A stretch of DNA of 64,000 nucleotides from Alkalihalobacillus bogoriensis ATCC BAA-922. GTDB taxonomy: Bacteria; Bacillota; Bacilli; Bacillales; Bacillaceae_F. Location: assembly GCF_000621445.1 (NCBI RefSeq), contig NZ_KK211278.1, forward strand, positions 124,001 through 188,000, given 5' to 3'. Shown piece by piece: positions 35,713-44,609 of the stretch. Under the pieces are notes generated by a model that saw only the letters and a list, made by a program, of their open reading frames with translations, was not told where the DNA came from and did not search any database. The translations under genes were made by a program, and so were the position numbers. The number at the start of each line of letters is the position of its first letter. Position 1 is the first letter of the stretch.

Positions 35713-35892
35713 CGGACATTTGTTCCGCTATATCTTGATTTTTTATATAAAATCCAAATCGTTCGGACATCTGTTCCGTTAATCGGATAGAAATGAACGG
35801 TTATTCTATATAAAAAGGTTAAATAGCGGAACGTATGTCCGAACGGCTTCGAAAAAAACTAGTTTTTATGAAAATAGCGGAACAGATGTCCG
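35713..35892. repeat. interspersed repeat family A, copy 5 (2+2 layout)
   Basis: Direct units at 35713 (CGGACATTTGTTCCGCTA) and 35764 (CGGACATCTGTTCCGTTA); inverted units TAGCGGAACGTATGTCCG (35824) and TAGCGGAACAGATGTCCG (35875). The rest of the 35700-36026 gap is the promoter region of the two-component genes. Confidence 0.9.
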
Positions 35893-36026
35893 TTAAGTTC
35901 AGTACGTACTCCACTTTCCACCCTCCGACGTTCCCCCTCTTCTTGAAAAAACAATTCCACCTTCTCATCCACTTTGTTAAAATATGGAGTAAGACTAATG
36001 AACAAAGCGTTTTGGGAGGAATTTCA

Positions 36027-36734
36027 TTGTACAAGCTCATGGTGATTGAAGACGACGAAGAATTGAGGTCCTTGACAAAGGAATCGCTAGAGCGGTATGG
36101 GTTTGATGTCTATGTGCAAACTGATTTTAAAACGATTTTAGAAGATTTTCAATCGTTGCAGCCGGACTTAGTGTTGCTCGATATTAATCTACCATACTAT
36201 GATGGCTATTTTCTTTGCCGAAGCATTCGGGCGAAATCAACGGTACCGATTATTATGATTTCGGCAAGGAGTGCGGATATGGACCAAATTATGGCGATTG
36301 AATTAGGGGCTGATGACTATATTACAAAACCATTTACATTGGATATCCTTGTTTCGAAAGTAAAAGCAACGATACGAAGGGTGTATGGTGAATATGCAAA
36401 GGATGAGACAACCATTCTTCGGCATGGTGACTTTTACGTTGACAGTGCAAAACTAGTAATAGGCTATCGCGAGCGCTTAATAGAAGTGAGTAAAAATGAA
36501 TGTAGGCTTATTGTAAAATTTATGAAACATCAAAATCAATTCGTAGCGAGAGAGGCATTAATTGAAGAAGTGTGGGACGATGTAACGTTTGTTGATGATA
36601 ATACATTAACGGTAAATATGAGTCGGATTAAGCAAAAATTAGCCGAGCTTGGGTTGCCCAATCTTATAAAAAGTAAACGAGGGGTCGGTTATATGATGCA
36701 GGACGTTGAATCAGTAGGGAAATCTGATGGTTAA
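36027..36734 (+). CDS. BceR-type response regulator (OmpR/PhoB family)
   Basis: 235 residues from TTG 36027, 6 bp after GGGAGGA; the longer open frame starts within repeat A and is rejected. Receiver domain: acidic pair in VIEDDEE, phospho-Asp in LVLLDINLPYYDGY, Lys in DYITKPFTL. The winged helix ends KSKRGVGYMM. It activates the adjacent transporter genes on a signal relayed by the kinase, in the manner of BceRS-BceAB. It overlaps the kinase gene by 8 bp. Confidence 0.93.
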   Translation: MYKLMVIEDDEELRSLTKESLERYGFDVYVQTDFKTILEDFQSLQPDLVLLDINLPYYDGYFLCRSIRAKSTVPIIMISARSADMDQIMAIELGADDYITKPFTLDILVSKVKATIRRVYGEYAKDETTILRHGDFYVDSAKLVIGYRERLIEVSKNECRLIVKFMKHQNQFVAREALIEEVWDDVTFVDDNTLTVNMSRIKQKLAELGLPNLIKSKRGVGYMMQDVESVGKSDG

Positions 36735-37743
36735 ATCGATTGCGTTACAATATGTAAAAGACAGGTTGCTCTTTCTTCTTTTTTATTGTGCAAGTATCGT
36801 CTGTATTGTGTTATTTTTTTATGTAACAGAGACGAATGAAAATGAAATGGCTTATCCGCTCAGTATGGCTGCTTTCTTTTTGCTTGTCTTTTTATTTGTC
36901 GATTGGTCAAAATATTATTCATTTAATAAAAAAATTAAACAGTTGTTTAAAGAACAATATACGGTATTAGAAGGGGCCACAGAAGAGCAAAAACTTGTAA
37001 CAGCAGTTATTGAAAAAATGAACAATGACCATGCGAAAGAAATAAGCCAATTAGAAGAACAAAGTAAAGAACGGTATTATTTTCTTTCTCATTGGATGCA
37101 TCATTTGAAAACACCTGTTTCTGTGATTGAACTTATTGTGGATAAACAGCAACACGATAATTTAAGTGACAGTGACACGTGGAGTAAGATAAAACGTGAG
37201 AACAAACGGCTACATACGAGTATTGAACAAGGGTTAACGATGGTAAGGATGGACCGCTTTGAAAATGATTTTACGGTAGAAGCGGTTGACCTACTTTCCT
37301 CTATTCGTAAACTCATTAATGAACGCAAAAGTGAATTTATTTACCGTCAAGTGTATCCTGTAATTGAAGCCGATAAAGAGGACTTTCGGATTTTATCGGA
37401 TAAAAAGTGGAATGAAGTTGTGATCGAACAGCTTATTTCTAATGCGCTTAAATATTCGAACGCTGACAAAGGCAGTAAACATATTTATTTTCGAATTGAA
37501 CAAAATCAACAATATACAAATTTAATCATCGAAGACGAAGGGATTGGAATTCCTAGCTATGATATGGAAAGGATTTTTGAGCCTTTTTTTACTGGAGAAA
37601 ATGGCAGAGACTATCGTGGTTCAACCGGAATTGGGTTATATTTATGCAAAAAAATAACAGAGAAGCTAGGGCATGAGATAACAATACAATCGGAAGTGTC
37701 AGTTGGAACAAAAGTAATGATTCGATACCTTACAAAAGTGTAA
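36727..37743 (+). CDS. BceS-type intramembrane-sensing histidine kinase
   Basis: 338 residues with two N-terminal membrane helices separated by only a few residues (ETNENEMAYP), the mark of kinases that sense through their ABC partner. The phospho-His is His125 in SHWMHHLKTP; the ATPase domain has NALKYS (N box), EDEGIGIP (G1) and GSTGIGLYLCK (G2). The last codons carry the operator for the downstream transporter genes. Confidence 0.94.
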   Translation: MVKSIALQYVKDRLLFLLFYCASIVCIVLFFYVTETNENEMAYPLSMAAFFLLVFLFVDWSKYYSFNKKIKQLFKEQYTVLEGATEEQKLVTAVIEKMNNDHAKEISQLEEQSKERYYFLSHWMHHLKTPVSVIELIVDKQQHDNLSDSDTWSKIKRENKRLHTSIEQGLTMVRMDRFENDFTVEAVDLLSSIRKLINERKSEFIYRQVYPVIEADKEDFRILSDKKWNEVVIEQLISNALKYSNADKGSKHIYFRIEQNQQYTNLIIEDEGIGIPSYDMERIFEPFFTGENGRDYRGSTGIGLYLCKKITEKLGHEITIQSEVSVGTKVMIRYLTKV

Positions 37744-37749
37744 GGTATC
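37724..37749 (+). promoter_or_regulatory. BceR-type operator for the ABC transporter genes
   Basis: GATACCTTACA-AAAG-TGTAAGGTATC is a perfect 11-bp inverted repeat. Its core TTACA-N4-TGTAA fits the described BceR-family consensus TNACA-N4-TGTAA. It overlaps the kinase stop codon and lies 64 bp upstream of the ATPase gene, so the transporter is probably induced separately from the two-component genes. Confidence 0.82.
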
Positions 37750-37812
37750 TTTAGTTTTCTCGATGGCTGAAATTTTTTCTAACCATTATTGTTAAGGAAA
37801 GGAGGAGACAAT

Positions 37813-38577
37813 ATGCGTTTATTACGAGCAGAACAGATAGTGAAAATATATGGAGATAAAAGGGGAGTAGGGGCGACGACTGCGTTAAATGGAGTAAGCC
37901 TCACGATTACAAAAGGTGAATTTGTTGCGATTATGGGTCCTTCAGGAAGCGGAAAAACGACATTGCTAAATTTGTTAAGCGGGATTGATAAACCGACATC
38001 TGGATTTGTTGCGTTATCCGGAGTTGAAATTAGTAGAATGACAGGGGACGAACTTGCTTTATTCCGCCGAAAGCAGCTTGGGTTTGTGTTTCAAGACTTT
38101 AATTTGCTTGATAGTTTAACAGTGAAAGAAAATATAATCGTGCCAATGGTGTTAGAAGGTAAAAGTTCCAGTGAAATGGATAATAAAGTTGACGAGCTTC
38201 TTCATTTGTTTGGGATTTCACATATTGCGAACAAATATCCATATGAAATTTCAGGAGGACAACAGCAACGCGTGGCGGTGAGTCGTGCACTAGTGAATGA
38301 ACCGGCGATGATTTTTGCCGATGAACCAACAGGAAATTTAGATTCTACTTCTTCTGAGACGATTATGGAGTCATTCGAAAAGATCGTATCAACATATGAA
38401 ACAACTATTCTTGTTGTTACCCATGATGTGTTTGCGGCTAGTTATTGCCAGAAAGTTGTTTTTATAAAAGATGGAAACATTCATTCAACACTTGCCAAAA
38501 AAGGAGATAGAAAAGAATTTTTACATCAAATTATGGATAACCTCGCTGTTTTAGGAGGAAAAAGCCATGACTTTTGA
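37813..38577 (+). CDS. BceA-type ABC transporter ATP-binding protein
   Basis: 254 residues from ATG 37813, with AAAGGAGGAGA upstream. Walker A GPSGSGKTT, signature SGGQQQRVAVSRAL, Walker B MIFADEPTGNLD and the switch His in VVTHD are all present; it belongs to the MacB/LolD-like subgroup pairing with FtsX-type permeases. With the permease it removes cell-wall antibiotics such as bacitracin-like peptides from their lipid targets (family knowledge). It overlaps the permease gene by 11 bp. Confidence 0.94.
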   Translation: MRLLRAEQIVKIYGDKRGVGATTALNGVSLTITKGEFVAIMGPSGSGKTTLLNLLSGIDKPTSGFVALSGVEISRMTGDELALFRRKQLGFVFQDFNLLDSLTVKENIIVPMVLEGKSSSEMDNKVDELLHLFGISHIANKYPYEISGGQQQRVAVSRALVNEPAMIFADEPTGNLDSTSSETIMESFEKIVSTYETTILVVTHDVFAASYCQKVVFIKDGNIHSTLAKKGDRKEFLHQIMDNLAVLGGKSHDF

Positions 38578-40540
38578 ACAACTCGTATGGAAAATGGCCA
38601 AGGTAAATAAACGTAAATACTTGTTTTACTTTTTATGTAATATGTTTGCAGTGATGATTTTCTTTATGTTTTCCACCGTTTTTTTTAATGAAGGAATCAA
38701 TGAGGCAAAAGAGATGGGCGAAGGTTTCACTGAGATATTAATGATTCCAGCTATTGCTCTTGTCCTGTTTACCATCTTTTTTATTAGCTCGGCACATTCA
38801 ATTTTTATTAAAAGAAGGAAAAAAGAGTTTGGATTGTTTATGACATTAGGAATGTCCTTTCGTGATATTGCGAGATTATTGCTTATTGAAAATGGCGTCA
38901 TTGCCCTCGCTGCGATCGTATCAGGGATAGGGACGGGTGCGATTTTTTCACGTTTGTTTTTCCTTTTATTAATGAAAGGGGTGGAGCTAGAGACTATCAC
39001 CTTTCATTTTAGTCATGTTATGTTTATTGTGCCTATAGGAATTTATCTGTTTGTGTTTATGATTGCGATAGGAAAAACATTATGGATAACAAGAAATCGA
39101 GACCTTGCTTCGAGTCTAAAAGGAGATCGAATGTCTGAAAGAAGTACAATGAAAAATCCTTTTATAGGTGGGATTGGACTATCTCTTGCTATTGCTTCTG
39201 TATTTGTCCTTTATCATTTTTCTTATCATGAAGTATACAAAATAGATGAAGGAAAGCTATTTATTTATTGTACTATCGGTCTTTTAATCGGTTTGTATTT
39301 TACCATTTCACAACTTGGTAGTTTTATAATTGGACTTGCTAAGAAAAAAAGGTCGTTTTATTATAAACGCTTGTTGTTTTTAACAAATGTTGATTATAAA
39401 TTTAAACAGTTAAAATCAACCTTAATGCTTATCATTACAATGGCAATGGTAACGATTTTTTATAGTACATTGATGTTATTTTTCTTTTCTTCAGCTGAAG
39501 AAACAGCATTACAACAGCCTTTTGACATTGCTTTTGTTCAAACCGAACAAAAAAACCAGATAGATGACGCTGTCCTTTATGACATTATTGATCAGCCGGA
39601 ACATCGCTTGCAACAACATGAAACCCTTGATGTATTTGAATTTTACGAGATACTTCCGGGATGGGTTTACGAATATCGGTTTGTGATTATGAAAGTCGAT
39701 GATTTTAATGAAGTGGCAGAAAATAAGGTAGAGGTGAAAGAAGGAGAATTTGTTTCTCTTATCAATAGTAACTTTGAATATAGTACTCCATTAGAAAATG
39801 GACTGACTATCCCGAGGGACAACGCTACTGTTTCATTAACATATACGGGTAGCGTAAATCAGCAAGTGTTCAATCATTTACCTTATTATGACCAAGAATT
39901 TATAATTGTGCATGAAAATGATTATACGAATCTTTCATCATCGATAGAAGGCTATCGTTCAACAGTTCATTTGTTTACAGTAACCAATTGGAAACAAACT
40001 GCACTAGCTGTTGAAACCCTCAATGAAACATTACAAAGATTAAACGTGCTTACTGGGCCACTTGATGAAAAAATGACTCATGGGAGGGATTCTGAAGAAG
40101 AATTGATGACACCAATAACTCGCATTGATCAGTATCAAGAGCAAAAAACAGCAGCTGGGCTTCTCTTTTTTATTTCCACATTTCTGAGTGTTTTGTTTTT
40201 CTTTGGAACGTTTATTCTTCTTTATTTAAATATTTTTACAGACATTGAAGTAGAAAAACAAAAATATCAAAAACTTTATAAAATTGGAATTACGAGAAAA
40301 GAAATGAAAAAGATGATTTCAAAAGAGTTACGTATGTTATTCTTTGTAGCGCCGATTGTAGGCATTGGGTTAGGATTTGTTTATATCGCTACATTAGCAA
40401 AAGATGGCGGAGGGCGAATACTAGAGAATCCGATACTGCTACACAATTTTTTCATTATTGGAAGTATGTATCTACTATTGCAAATCATTTATTATGTTTT
40501 AGCACGACAAAAATATGTGAACGAAGTAATGAGAAACTAA
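38567..40540 (+). CDS. BceB-type FtsX-like permease
   Basis: 657 residues with ten membrane helices and a large extracytoplasmic domain of about 200 residues between helices 7 and 8 (approximately 310-525), the drug-sensing part in BceB. The N-terminal helix pair and C-terminal three helices show FtsX-type folds (FGLFMTLGMSFRDIARL; KLYKIGITRKEMKKMI). It pairs with the ATPase and kinase of this locus. The specific antibiotic cannot be read from the sequence. Confidence 0.94.
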   Translation: MTFEQLVWKMAKVNKRKYLFYFLCNMFAVMIFFMFSTVFFNEGINEAKEMGEGFTEILMIPAIALVLFTIFFISSAHSIFIKRRKKEFGLFMTLGMSFRDIARLLLIENGVIALAAIVSGIGTGAIFSRLFFLLLMKGVELETITFHFSHVMFIVPIGIYLFVFMIAIGKTLWITRNRDLASSLKGDRMSERSTMKNPFIGGIGLSLAIASVFVLYHFSYHEVYKIDEGKLFIYCTIGLLIGLYFTISQLGSFIIGLAKKKRSFYYKRLLFLTNVDYKFKQLKSTLMLIITMAMVTIFYSTLMLFFFSSAEETALQQPFDIAFVQTEQKNQIDDAVLYDIIDQPEHRLQQHETLDVFEFYEILPGWVYEYRFVIMKVDDFNEVAENKVEVKEGEFVSLINSNFEYSTPLENGLTIPRDNATVSLTYTGSVNQQVFNHLPYYDQEFIIVHENDYTNLSSSIEGYRSTVHLFTVTNWKQTALAVETLNETLQRLNVLTGPLDEKMTHGRDSEEELMTPITRIDQYQEQKTAAGLLFFISTFLSVLFFFGTFILLYLNIFTDIEVEKQKYQKLYKIGITRKEMKKMISKELRMLFFVAPIVGIGLGFVYIATLAKDGGGRILENPILLHNFFIIGSMYLLLQIIYYVLARQKYVNEVMRN

Positions 40541-40581
40541 GGGTTGAGCAGATGATGCTATGAAGAGTGGTGCTTTTTTAT

Positions 40582-40760
40582 TGGACATCAGTTCCGTTAT
40601 ATTTAAGAAAAGTAACGTTTCACAAGTTCTAAAGGACATATGTTCCGCTAAATAACAAAATCAAAGTGATTTAGGGGCGGTTTCTTTAAAATAACGGAAC
40701 AAATGTCCGAATCCATCGAAGTTTGGCTTGTTTTTCATGTAATAACGGAACTGATGTCCG
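40582..40760. repeat. interspersed repeat family A, copy 6 (2+2 layout)
   Basis: Direct units TGGACATCAGTTCCGTTA (40582) and AGGACATATGTTCCGCTA (about 40633), inverted units TAACGGAACAAATGTCCG (40692) and TAACGGAACTGATGTCCG (40743). It lies between the convergent permease and erythromycin-esterase-like genes. Confidence 0.88.
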
Positions 40761-40816
40761 AACCGTTAAAAGCTGGTAGTGACATACCCGAATTTTTCCC
40801 GTGCCAGAAAAATCCT

Positions 40817-42019
40817 TTACTCATGAACTTGATAATAAGTAGGTGGTTGAACTTCACCAAATACGAGTAATCCGTCATAAAAACGTTGTGGTTTCATAGG
40901 ATGAGGACCCATTCCAGGGAATTTCGATTCGAGTAACCACCAATGTTGTTTCATCCATGATTGTTGTTTTTTCGTTTGGAGAGTAAGCGGGAGAAATACC
41001 TCTTCATCGGTTGCTTCCGCTATTAATGATTCTAAATATCGTGGGTTGGATGTTGACAATTCATATTGCTCTTTATAAGCGTTGTAACAAGAACCACTTC
41101 GAGCGTAAAGTCCAATTGTATACGTATCATTCGGGTAATGCTTCGTTAATAGATGACCGAGCGTTTCCATGCCAATTATTTTTAATAACAGTGATTTTCG
41201 TTTTCGGATATGAAAGTTGTGGGACCAGACGATAATTTTTTGGTCTTTTTCCTGTTGAAATATCCATTCTAAATTCTCAAACATCCATTCATCTCTTAAC
41301 CGGCTTGAGGCAATTCGTCCTTTGATGTTCAATGTAAACCATTGTTGCCGATTTTTCATTCCTCTTAATAGAATTTCAAGTTTCTTTCTCAATTGTGTGT
41401 CCGTTTCTTTTTGTAGTGTAGAGTGTAAGTCAAGTATAACTGAATTGTATTTTTCAATTACATCTTTTAAGTTTCCTCTTATTTTTTTACTGATTTTAAA
41501 TTGATTTTGTATTTGACGGTCGAATTCAAAAAATAATGTTTCGATTTGCTCTAACTTTGTTTTCCATTCTGAGCCGAGATGATTGCCGACCCAAGTTACT
41601 AATTTTTGTGAAGCGATGCTATCTGCCGGTTGCACATCCATTCCAGTTATCGTTAACGAGGCTAGTGAGGGATCAGTAAAAAGAGAAAGCATTTCTTCGT
41701 TATGATAAATACCGAGAAAGTCATGTTTAATCCTCTTTTTTATTGGAACATCATCATTTATGATAGAACTCATTGATGCTTCTAGTAGTCCGCTCTCAAA
41801 TACAACAGTGGAAAAGCCATGATGAATATGCAAGTATTTTATAAGTTCGATTTTTTTCTTATAGTAGTCTCCGATAAAATGAGAATTTTCACCAAGGAGA
41901 ACAATCTTTTTATTCGCAACATAATCGTCGATCCATTTGTGATAGTGTTCGATAGGCTTTGCGATTTGCCGAACTTCGTTAACCCATGTTTGTCTTTTTT
42001 GTATTTCACTTTTTTTCAA
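40817..42019 (-). CDS. erythromycin esterase family protein
   Basis: 400 residues from TTG 42019, which has GGGGGA 7 bp upstream; the longer frame with ATG 42049 contains that SD. Family motifs: VLLGENSHFIGDYY with the His-Glu pair, VVFESGLLEAS, and the late VWSHNFHIRKRK. EreA/EreB hydrolyse the macrolide lactone; most chromosomal Bacillus members (SucI-like) have unknown substrates, so resistance should not be assumed. Confidence 0.87.
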   Translation of the reverse strand: MKKSEIQKRQTWVNEVRQIAKPIEHYHKWIDDYVANKKIVLLGENSHFIGDYYKKKIELIKYLHIHHGFSTVVFESGLLEASMSSIINDDVPIKKRIKHDFLGIYHNEEMLSLFTDPSLASLTITGMDVQPADSIASQKLVTWVGNHLGSEWKTKLEQIETLFFEFDRQIQNQFKISKKIRGNLKDVIEKYNSVILDLHSTLQKETDTQLRKKLEILLRGMKNRQQWFTLNIKGRIASSRLRDEWMFENLEWIFQQEKDQKIIVWSHNFHIRKRKSLLLKIIGMETLGHLLTKHYPNDTYTIGLYARSGSCYNAYKEQYELSTSNPRYLESLIAEATDEEVFLPLTLQTKKQQSWMKQHWWLLESKFPGMGPHPMKPQRFYDGLLVFGEVQPPTYYQVHE

Positions 42020-42135
42020 TTGTATTCCCCCGTATTGTTCTAGATACATAGAATGAATTATATTATAATTTTAACATAATTATCCATAAAAAGTGAGGGT
42101 GACAAACGAATGTATCTTGCACCCGGGAGGTTAAA

Positions 42136-42336
42136 TTGAAGACGAAGACGAAGACGATAATATCTGCGATTTCCTATTTTTTACTAATTGGATTTGGTTT
42201 TTTTACATTAGCAACACAATCATTATCAGGCATACGTTTAGTTGTGGCGTATGTAATTACATTTTTTGCGATAGCAGGAGCCCTTGCCAATGGGAAAATT
42301 TTATTTGGAATTGAAAATGATGAAACAGACGAGTAA
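42136..42336 (+). CDS. small two-helix membrane protein
   Basis: 66 residues from TTG 42136 with GGGAGG 5 bp upstream. Basic N-terminus (KTKTKT), two membrane helices, acidic end (ENDETDE). No family recognised. 63 bp before the methyltransferase gene. Confidence 0.75.
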   Translation: MKTKTKTIISAISYFLLIGFGFFTLATQSLSGIRLVVAYVITFFAIAGALANGKILFGIENDETDE

Positions 42337-42399
42337 CCATTTCAAAACATTGGAAAAAGATGATAAACTATCAGTATTGTTGAGAGGAGATGAGCTGAG

Positions 42400-43083
42400 A
42401 TGAGTATTACATTAGACAGAGTTGTTTTTATTGGAAGGACATTTGAAGAGTATCTGTCAATCTTTCAATTGACAGAAAATGAATTACAACAAAAGAGAGT
42501 GTTAGATTGTCCAGCAGGCGCTTGTTCGTTTACCGCGGTGGCGAATAAAAAAGGAATGGATGTAACCGCCTGTGATATTGCTTATGTTCATCAAGCAAAA
42601 GCGTTATTTGAAAAAGGGAAGCTAGATATCGAACATGCAATGGAACATGTTCAAAAAGAAAAAGACCTTTACGTTTGGGATTATTTTAACGATGTGACAG
42701 AGCTTGCTGAAACGAGGAAACAAGCTCTAGCGGATTGCTATGAACATATGGTTTCAACACCTGACCGCTATCAAGCTGTCACACTCCCTTGCCTTCCATT
42801 TCAAGATCATGAATTTGATATTATATTATCGGCACATTTTTTATTTTTGTATGCAGATCGGTTGGACTTTGTTTTTCATCAGGCAGCATTAACAGAAATG
42901 TTACGAGTTGTGAGCGAAGAAGTTCGAATATTCCCTCTTGTTGACTTAAACGGAAATCGTTATGAGCATCTTGATGAGATTATTGAAGACTTAAGAAGTC
43001 AAGGGTACTCAGTGGAAGAACGATTATCAGATTATGAGTTTCAGCAAAATGCCAATTCAATGCTAGTGATAAAAAAACGATAG
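42400..43083 (+). CDS. class I SAM-dependent methyltransferase-like protein
   Basis: 227 residues. The glycine-poor motif I VLDCPAGACSFTAVANKKGM is followed by the acidic VTACDIAY and the late motif EFDIILSAHFLFLYAD; the gene end is LVIKKR. The fold fits a SAM methyltransferase, but motif I (DCPAGA instead of DxGxGxG) is shared with a subgroup of proteins of unproven activity. GAGAGGAGATGA precedes ATG. Confidence 0.82.
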   Translation: MSITLDRVVFIGRTFEEYLSIFQLTENELQQKRVLDCPAGACSFTAVANKKGMDVTACDIAYVHQAKALFEKGKLDIEHAMEHVQKEKDLYVWDYFNDVTELAETRKQALADCYEHMVSTPDRYQAVTLPCLPFQDHEFDIILSAHFLFLYADRLDFVFHQAALTEMLRVVSEEVRIFPLVDLNGNRYEHLDEIIEDLRSQGYSVEERLSDYEFQQNANSMLVIKKR

Positions 43084-43088
43084 AGGAT

Positions 43089-43252
43089 ATGAAAGAAAAA
43101 TTGTCAGAAAAACTTGTTCTTGTTGTTACTGCAGAAGATGGAGTGATAGAAGCTGTTTAGATGCTTGCAGTACAAAGGCATCCAGAATTATATTATCAAA
43201 AGATGATCAGCAATTAAATTTATTTCAACCGTTTGTCCAAGCATGTAAATAA
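43089..43252 (+). pseudogene. remnant of a class I glutamine amidotransferase (peptidase C26, PuuD-like)
   Basis: Only the C-terminal about 55 codons remain. The pieces read VVTAEDGVIEAV, then a stop, then LAVQRHPELYYQK and, after a small frame jump, DDQQLNLFQPFVQACK. These match the end of gamma-glutamyl-GABA hydrolases (AEDGVIEA ... GVQWHPE ... LFxxFVxAC) including the catalytic His-Pro-Glu. The N-terminal two thirds with the Cys nucleophile is gone. Confidence 0.75.
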
Positions 43253-43269
43253 AAAGGTGGGAAAAGCTG

Positions 43270-44292
43270 ATGGAACCGTTTCAAGTCGATATTTTACAAC
43301 TAAGGAAACGTCCATATGAAATAGGAGTCGAGTTAGGAAAGTGTGTAAAACACAAATCGATTTTCAATATATTAAGTAGAATGACAAAACCTGAAGTTAA
43401 TATTCAAAATGTGGAACAGATTTTCTCTACATATTCGTCACACTTAATTGAAGAATTACATGGAATAAGTGAGTCCCTTGAAATCCCTTATAAGAAAACG
43501 GTGGCAATGTTTAGTGGTTATGATGTTCCAAAATTTCAAGCGATGGGTTGTTCAGCTTATATGACAGATTCCTATTATGTGCGAAATTATGATTTTTCTC
43601 CGGTTTTATATGACCATGTATTTAGTTTACTAGATAATCAACAAAGCTTTGCGTCAGCTGGTTATAATCTCCAAGTAATTGGCAGACATGACGGAGTAAA
43701 CGAACATGGAGTAGTCATTGGTTTGCATTTTGTTAGTTTTCAAGAGTTTCAGATTGGAGTTTCCGCATGGACAGCAGTAAGAATGGTGTTGGATTGCTGT
43801 AAAACAGTCCAGGAGGCGATCGCTTTGTTAAAGGAAATCCCCAAAGCAGCTTGTTATAATTTTTCAATCGCCGATGAAACAGGACAAAAAGTGGTTGTTG
43901 AAGCAAGTCCAAGTAAAGTAGTTGTGAGAGAAGGCGAAGGGGATGTATCGCTAGCTTGTGTGAATCATTTTTCTAGTAAAGAGATGCAGGATAAAAATCG
44001 AAATCAGATAGATAGTTCTATCAAACGAGAAAAGTTTATAGAAGCATTACAAGATACATCGTTAGGGCAAGAAGAGGTAGTTCAATTATTTAAAGAAAAA
44101 AACTCGCCTCTATTTTTTACTGATTACGATGAGTTTTTTGGGACGATGCATACGTTTTCATATCATTTTAAAACGAGGAACATTATTACATGTCTCGCGG
44201 GCAGTAACGATGAATTGAGTTTTAACTTTCACAACTGGTGTCGTGGGAAAGATCTAGCTGAACAATGTTTATATGGGGACATTGAGAGGTAG
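43270..44292 (+). CDS. C45-type autoproteolytic acyltransferase/hydrolase (Ntn hydrolase)
   Basis: 340 residues. The N-terminal nucleophile is expected at Cys94 in FQAMGCSAYM, exposed by autocleavage between Gly93 and Cys94, as in acyl-CoA:6-aminopenicillanate acyltransferase relatives. The following VRNYDFSP, GRHDGVNEHGVVIGLHFV and the late ACVNHF and FGTMHTFSYHF segments fit this family. The role is likely amide hydrolysis or transfer on a small molecule. AAAAGGTGGG precedes ATG. Confidence 0.85.
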   Translation: MEPFQVDILQLRKRPYEIGVELGKCVKHKSIFNILSRMTKPEVNIQNVEQIFSTYSSHLIEELHGISESLEIPYKKTVAMFSGYDVPKFQAMGCSAYMTDSYYVRNYDFSPVLYDHVFSLLDNQQSFASAGYNLQVIGRHDGVNEHGVVIGLHFVSFQEFQIGVSAWTAVRMVLDCCKTVQEAIALLKEIPKAACYNFSIADETGQKVVVEASPSKVVVREGEGDVSLACVNHFSSKEMQDKNRNQIDSSIKREKFIEALQDTSLGQEEVVQLFKEKNSPLFFTDYDEFFGTMHTFSYHFKTRNIITCLAGSNDELSFNFHNWCRGKDLAEQCLYGDIER

Positions 44293-44306
44293 AACAGATT
44301 ATCTAT

Positions 44307-44486
44307 CGGACATAGGATCTGCTATTTGGCTAGTTTTAGCCGTGTTTCTATTTTTATCGGACACCTGTTCCGTTATCTTATCAAAACTAAGCGTAAATTT
44401 GCCGTGTTTTCCTTACATAGCGGAACGCATGTCCGTAACGATTGGAAATTCCTCAATTTTCACTCCATTAGCGGAATAGATGTCCG
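44307..44486. repeat. interspersed repeat family A, copy 7 (2+2 layout)
   Basis: Direct units CGGACATAGGATCTGCTA (44307, degenerate) and CGGACACCTGTTCCGTTA (44358); inverted units TAGCGGAACGCATGTCCG (44418) and TAGCGGAATAGATGTCCG (44469). It begins 14 bp after the Ntn hydrolase stop. Confidence 0.88.
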
Positions 44487-44541
44487 AAGCGAGTGAGAAC
44501 AACTTGTCATTCTCCCAACTCCCGATCCCCTATTTCTACCT

Positions 44542-44584
44542 CGTGATGAATCTCACATTGCAATTTAGAAAATAAGCTTATAAT
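44542..44584 (+). promoter_or_regulatory. Fnr-type promoter of the radical SAM gene
   Basis: CGTGA-TGAATC-TCACA (44542-44557) matches the Fnr/CRP box TGTGA-N6-TCACA at 9 of 10 positions. A consensus -10 TATAAT lies at 44579-44584, placing the box centre 41.5 bp before the predicted start at 44591, the class II activator position. Confidence 0.75.
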
Positions 44585-44609
44585 GAATGGGAATGAAGGG
44601 GGAGGGAGA

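Noticed and set aside
35835-36026. N-terminal extension of the response regulator
   Set aside because: It is repeat A sequence; the receiver domain begins at TTG 36027 with a strong SD.
40817-42049. Calling the Ere-like protein a macrolide-resistance gene
   Set aside because: The family is broad and most chromosomal members have unproven substrates.
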